Origin: Stenocarpella maydis
Taxonomy: Eukaryota; Ascomycota; Sordariomycetes; Diaporthales; Diaporthaceae
DNA length: 64,000 nt
Assembly: GCA_002270565.1 (NCBI GenBank)
Contig: NQMI01000005.1
Coordinates: forward strand, 558,001 to 622,000
Direction of reading: 5' to 3'
The notes beneath the pieces are model-generated. The model did not search any database. It had not been told where the DNA came from and was given only the letters and a program-made list of their open reading frames with translations. A program made the translations under genes and the position numbers. Of the stretch, positions 59,063-64,000 are shown one piece after another. How positions within the stretch are numbered: the stretch's first letter is position 1; the number at the start of each line of letters is the position of its first letter.

Positions 59063-59821
59063 GCTGGCGGCGCTTGGACTGGCCTGGCCCTATTCGAAGA
59101 GAAAGTGTTACGGTTGTAACAAGGGGCGGGCAAGGCAGTGGCACAGATGATGTCAGGTGGGAAGACGCGGCGAAGACAAACGCGACACAACACACGACCA
59201 AAAAAGATGGAGGGGTTCGGAGGGACACTTTGTAGGTACCTTGTAGGCCTGACCTACCCCTGTTCCTCAGCAGCACCCAACCCGGTGCAGCCACCCGCGG
59301 GTCGGCCTTCAGGGGTTCAAAGTACCTCTGTACCATTTATCTACACTAGTGCACTACTACGCCGTCTCCCTCTCATGTTGGCATTTTAAACGGACCTAAG
59401 AACCCACAATAGGTCTCTGTCTAGCTACTTGCTACAGTACAGTCCATGTGTAAACACCCTCACAGCCTCGCCTGCCCGTCCTGAGGAACCTTGACCACAA
59501 CCTTGCCCCACGTCTCTCTGCTCCCCACCTCCCGCGGCTACGCACATGCAGACAGTTCCAAAATGGGGTGAACGAACGGGGGTGGGAAAGGGCATATTCC
59601 CTGCCTGTTGGGAGCATATCAACAGGCTCGCGCATGCGAGTTGCTGCTTGCGCTGCCCTGCCCCTCGATGAGAATAGCACGTTGGGTCTAGTAGCAGGTA
59701 GTATGTGATTCGTAGGTGTCGGAGGTTCAATCAAGCACACAGGTATTGTTGGTCGAGGGAGGGGGAATACACGCTTCTCGACCCTGCCAAGCCGGCTGGA
59801 TGTGTGATCGAGTGGTCTTGT

Positions 59822-59846
59822 TTCCTTCCCTTCCCTTCCCTTCCCT
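59822..59846. repeat. (TTCCC)n repeat
   Basis: Five TTCCC-type units, followed by a CA tract at about 59867-59879. Confidence 0.8.
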
Positions 59847-60498
59847 GCCCTGCCCTCGCGCTCGCGCACACACACACACGCACACCACCACCACCATCCA
59901 CGCCCGGCGTGGGAACCACCCCCCCCCAAGGATCCTATTCAGCGTACCTGCAGCTGCCGGGCCAGGGCGAAGGGCCCTCCCCGGCGCAGGAGGGGTGGGC
60001 TCGTGAAGGGGATATTGTGTGATGCAGGTGGGTGTTGTGGGGGGGGGGCGAGTCTGCCCTCATGCGAGACATCTCACACGCGCGTATACGCACACAAGCA
60101 CGCGCACACCTGCGTACACACGTACACACGTACGTACACCCACCCATACAACCCACTTACACACTCTCTCATACGTGCGTGGCACAGTTAGCATTTGGCT
60201 CGAGTGTCTGTCTGCAAGGTGTGGGGGAAAAAAACATGTGTGGGTGCCCGGGGAGGCCTCGCAATTGGTCGATGCCGGGTTCTGTGGGTGGGCGTCAACT
60301 AAAAGAGTTGCAGTAGAAAGAAAGAAGATAAAAGCCCTCGCTGCCGGAAGATTCAAAGATGCTGTCTGTATTCGGCTGCCAGCCTGTCAATCCGGACGTC
60401 TAGAACCTTTTTTTCTATTTCTCTTTCTTTCTTTCGACGTGAGGGCAAACCGGGGCCCCCCACCCACCCCCCAACCTCACCAGAAGACCAGGGTAGGT

Positions 60499-60526
60499 TG
60501 GCTGGCTGGCTGGCTGGCTGGCTGGC
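60499..60526. repeat. (TGGC)7 microsatellite
   Basis: Seven tandem TGGC units. Confidence 0.85.
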
Positions 60527-63500
60527 TCTCGCGCGTAACTGTGTGGCTGTTGGCGGAGAAAGAGACCCCTCCGTGTCGTAGCTCGCACGCGCTCGCAACC
60601 GACAAAGTGACGATGTGCATCGCCCGTGAGCCGTCGCTCATTTCCTAATCCGGGTGTAGGGGAAGACAGCGGCCCCCTCGTCGAACAGCGAAGAGGAACC
60701 GTTTCCACACCGTTAGTTTTCTCTGTTGTGCTCTGCTTTGCTGGTCCTGCCGAAAATTCTCGACCCCCCCCCTTCTTTTCTGGCCTCCGGTATGGACCCT
60801 CATAATGAAAGGAGAGACGGCTTATTTCTTCTCTTCGGGCCTGGATCTTTTAGAACTTTAGGGTTCATTCAGGCGGAAACGCCTAATCAACTCTCGTGGA
60901 CTTTTCTACCCCGTCCCCTCAGACCCACTGGCAAAACCACGCTCCAAACCCGACGATGGCTGCCGGGACGTTCGATGCCCAGGGCCCTATGGGGGGGGGG
61001 AGGGGGGAGTTGCTTTGCGCGCTAAGGTGAAATTTCAACCAAGTTACAACGTAGGGTGGACGATCTCGCTTGGGTGCCCTTGATGCCTCACGCTGGGGCC
61101 TCTCATCTCGTCGAGGCCTGGCGGCGGATATGTAGGGTAGGTAACAAGGGGGGACACCCGTGATATTTCCTGCTGCAAGACAACGCGCGCACACAGTAAG
61201 GGGGGGGGATGGGCTAAACAAGAAAGAAAAAAATCCGTGAACAAGAAAAAGGCAGGCGGCGTCTCACGTGCAGTATGAAATACAACACCAGACCTGTCAA
61301 ACCTGAGAAGGCTTCCAGAAACTGACGAGATTGACACACCACGAGACACATCACCACCCCGCTGATTCTGTAGATCCCTCTTCCCCATTCTCCCATCCCA
61401 AGGGGGTCACAAGAGTCCCCGTTTAAAAAGGGGACATTTGCCCCAGGTGTTCGACCGCTCAAGCCTGCTTCCCGTCCTGTCGTTGCCCAGCCCCCCGGCC
61501 CTGTCCCCATTATTATTATTTTTTGGCTTAAGCGACGCTGTCAGCCGCCACATGGCCATGTGCGCGAGCATGGCGGGCATGGGCTGGTGGCATGGGCTGG
61601 TGGCATGACCACCCTCGGCCGTTCCTTACTGGGCATGTGTGGGTTCGGGGCCCTGAGAAAGCGGGTCCAGAGATTGTGATGTCTAACAGTCTTTGTGCAC
61701 AATCCGCCGGGCGGTAAGGCGCGTGGACTGGGTGGGGATGGTAGAGAGCAGGGCTCTTGCGCGCCGTGGAGAGCGGAACTGACACATACCGTACCCATGC
61801 GTTGCAGCCCTTTTAAACTCTGCTCTCCTCGAGAACACCTTCCAGCAGAAGAGCCACAGAGGCGAGAGACGTGTTCTCGAAACATGAACGGGGTGCGCCA
61901 CCGCCTGGCCCCTTCTCCCGGTGGGGCGGGTAGTCCCCTGTGGAACGGGGTCGGGAAGCCGGTGAAGAGCCCCGGGACGGCGGGGTGTAAGAGAGCGGCT
62001 CCGTCCGGAATACCACTCTGGCTCCGGCTTTGGGCTCTGGGCCCTCTCAGCCTGGGCTGCACTGTGGATACCAGCAGCGTAGGGCGTGGAAACGTGGAAT
62101 TCTCCATGATAGGCTGCAAGCGAGGACGTTTTTTTTTTATTCTCCTTTCCCCTTCGGCCGTTCGGCTCCCTTTTCGGCACCCTTGTGTGGGCATGGCAAT
62201 GACCGAGTACACGGGGTACAGTGCTGCAAGCGTCTTGTCTGACGGCATGCCAGTTCGGGATTTCCGTGTTCAAAACGGTACTAGCTTTTCGTCCACAGTG
62301 CTGTACTCCGTGCACTAGGCGCGTATGCCCTGTGTGAGCAGTGAGCCGGCTGCTGAACCTGGGGTCGGAACATAGGACGATCTTTCGCCCTTGGGGGGGA
62401 GGAGACTCTGGTGAAATTTGCTCACAAAACATGCGAGACTGCAGTAGTATCGCGGTAATAACAACAGCGCGAGCCGTTAGTTGAGATTCCGGGATCGCCC
62501 TGCTCATGCTGCAGTACGCATCCCACTCGCAGAGGAGAGGAGCCTGTAACAGCCGCTCCTGGGCCCGAGCGCAACCCGCGAGACATGCATGGCCATCGCC
62601 TCCTTGCTCCGTGCATATATTACGTGTAGGTACTCATTAGTGCGGTCGACATTGCCAGCCGACACAAGCGGGACAGAGCCAGGCAGATTCGTTCCGCCGC
62701 TGCAGGACGCGAAGGCAGATGCGGGGAAGCTACAGATTGTCAGACGAGGAGGATCGCGAGACCCCCCACGCTCCCAGGACTGATCGTTGCGAAGAGCGAA
62801 CGAAGATCAGTTGGGCGGAGGGCCGACAGGGGGACCGACCACGGCATGCTCGGCATAAGATATGGTAAAGCCCCTCCCAGCCCAGACGTCCGAGGCGCAT
62901 GCTTCCGAACTATCCAGAGATCCGTCCCAAGCGTTCTTGTTGCGCCGCCGTTTTGGAAGCACCTTTTTGCACTGCGTTGCATCCATCGGCCTGCCCCTGG
63001 CAGAGAAGGTACCTGGGCCATGCCTTGGAAAGGGTTGCGTCGCTGCAGGTTGGGGGTGCAAAACCAAGAAAACGTGCATGCGGTATGATGCAGGGAAAGG
63101 GTCCAAACGATGGGTGAGGATGGGGAAGGAGGGTCTTGCCGCTGGACAAGTGGACGCGCAAGCCTTGCTGCATTGTGAAGGTGTCTCTCGCCGAATGAAG
63201 CGAGACGTTAAAGAGGCAAGGCGTGATGTTGGAGCATGGACTTTACGAGCCGCAGCAGGGCGTAAAACAGTCATTGACGCGTTCCTTGAGAGGGAGGGGC
63301 TTGTACCCTTAGGGCGCCGCTTATGGGTTCCTTGCTCGCAGACCGTATGTTGTGCGGAGGGGTGAACGTCAGTCTCCCAGGTCCTCAGCCTTGTGGTGTT
63401 TCCATCCTGGGAAGTCGATGTGTGGATGTCTTCCCGTGTCACGCCGATCCTGATCTGTCAGAACCTTGCGGCTCCAGACTTTACGCCGGCCGGTCGTCAC

Positions 63501-64000
63501 AAGGGCCCTGACAAAGGGCATGGCTAGTCATCCGGGTTCCCGACCGTGACCGAGAAGAGGGGAGGGTTTGTCAGTGGTGTCCTGCCAAGGCACAAGTCAG
63601 GAACAGAGCTTTGGGAGCAAGTTGACCTCTGGGGCGGGGCTCAAAAGACGCAGAGGCTCGTGACTCAAAAATGGTCGAGATTCGTCTATGATGGTGAATA
63701 TGAGGGAATTGTCTCTGGCTTTCTGAGACACGGCTTGGGCTCGGTTGTTATGTGAGAGAAACTATTTCATTGACCAAGGGTGAGGTCATGCGGTTTTGGC
63801 TTGATGATTCGTGATTTCATAGCGCAGTAGCACCATTGGCATGGGTTCGGCCTAGACGCCCGGCTCGATGCTCCATCCAGGTTCGCATCAGTCATAGTCG
63901 CGGTACCTGACGCCATCGATGAGGCTCAGTCTGGTACTCCGTACTTGCTTCTGCTCCATAAGGCGTGCGGGCGAGCGGGTTGGCAGGACAGCCAGACCGG

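Larger units (their letters stand above)
59063..64000. other. Gene-free right edge
   Basis: No gene is recognised in 4.9 kb. It holds simple repeats, G/C homopolymers near 60042 and 60990, one TACGGAGTA motif (63935-63943, reversed), and many overlapping GC-rich open frames on both strands between 61.5 and 63.4 kb without motifs. Confidence 0.45.

Noticed and set aside
61541..63442. Overlapping GC-rich frames on both strands near the right edge
   Set aside because: No motif, signal peptide or exon chain supports any of them.

Overview
This window comes from a filamentous ascomycete (Pezizomycotina, most likely a Sordariomycete). Short GT..AG introns of 51-185 nt interrupt most genes, coding DNA is GC-rich, and the protein families are typical: HET domain, NACHT-ankyrin STAND protein, siderophore-type MFS carrier, Zn2Cys6 regulator, Asp f 4-like and DUF7136-like secreted proteins. 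Transposon relics carry C-to-T stop codons that look like repeat-induced point mutation (RIP). I placed all exon joins by hand from splice motifs, reading phase and remembered family conservation. No database search was run.

Layout. 1.4-10.5 kb: a secreted beta-lactamase-like hydrolase with a probable frameshift (+), a HET-domain gene (-), a SIT-type transporter (-), a decayed flavin monooxygenase (+) and a small Nudix-like gene (-). 10.5-13.5 kb: no gene recognised. 13.6-23.9 kb: an APH-like kinase (-), a large NACHT-ankyrin STAND gene (+), a GPI-type DUF7136 surface protein (+) and a short-chain reductase (-). 24-28.7 kb: repeat territory with a 24-bp minisatellite, a MULE-like transposase relic and a Tc1/mariner transposase relic. 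28.7-39 kb: gene-poor and rich in simple repeats, with one Asp f 4-like secreted protein gene. 39.0-42.3 kb: an eight-exon Zn2Cys6 transcription factor. 42.3-48.3 kb: gene-poor, with an intron-containing tRNA-Ile(AAU). 48.3-59.1 kb: a conserved housekeeping block with a TMEM70-like mitochondrial membrane protein (-), a DsbA-like thioredoxin-fold protein (-), FGAM synthase of purine synthesis (+) and a Kap120/importin-11-type karyopherin (-). 59.1-64 kb: no gene recognised.

How the parts relate. The left half is accessory in character: self/non-self type proteins (HET, NACHT-ankyrin), secreted proteins, a transporter, a dead oxidase gene and RIP-scarred transposons. The right block is core metabolism and transport. 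The DsbA-like gene and FGAM synthase are divergent and share a 553-bp promoter interval. FGAM synthase and the karyopherin converge across 355 bp.

Most interesting items: the STAND protein with an N-terminal region I cannot assign, a Nudix-like protein whose catalytic box looks degenerate, a 9-mer (TACGGAGTA) recurring only between genes, the RIP signature in the MULE relic, and a possible 18-residue splice variant in the Zn2Cys6 regulator.
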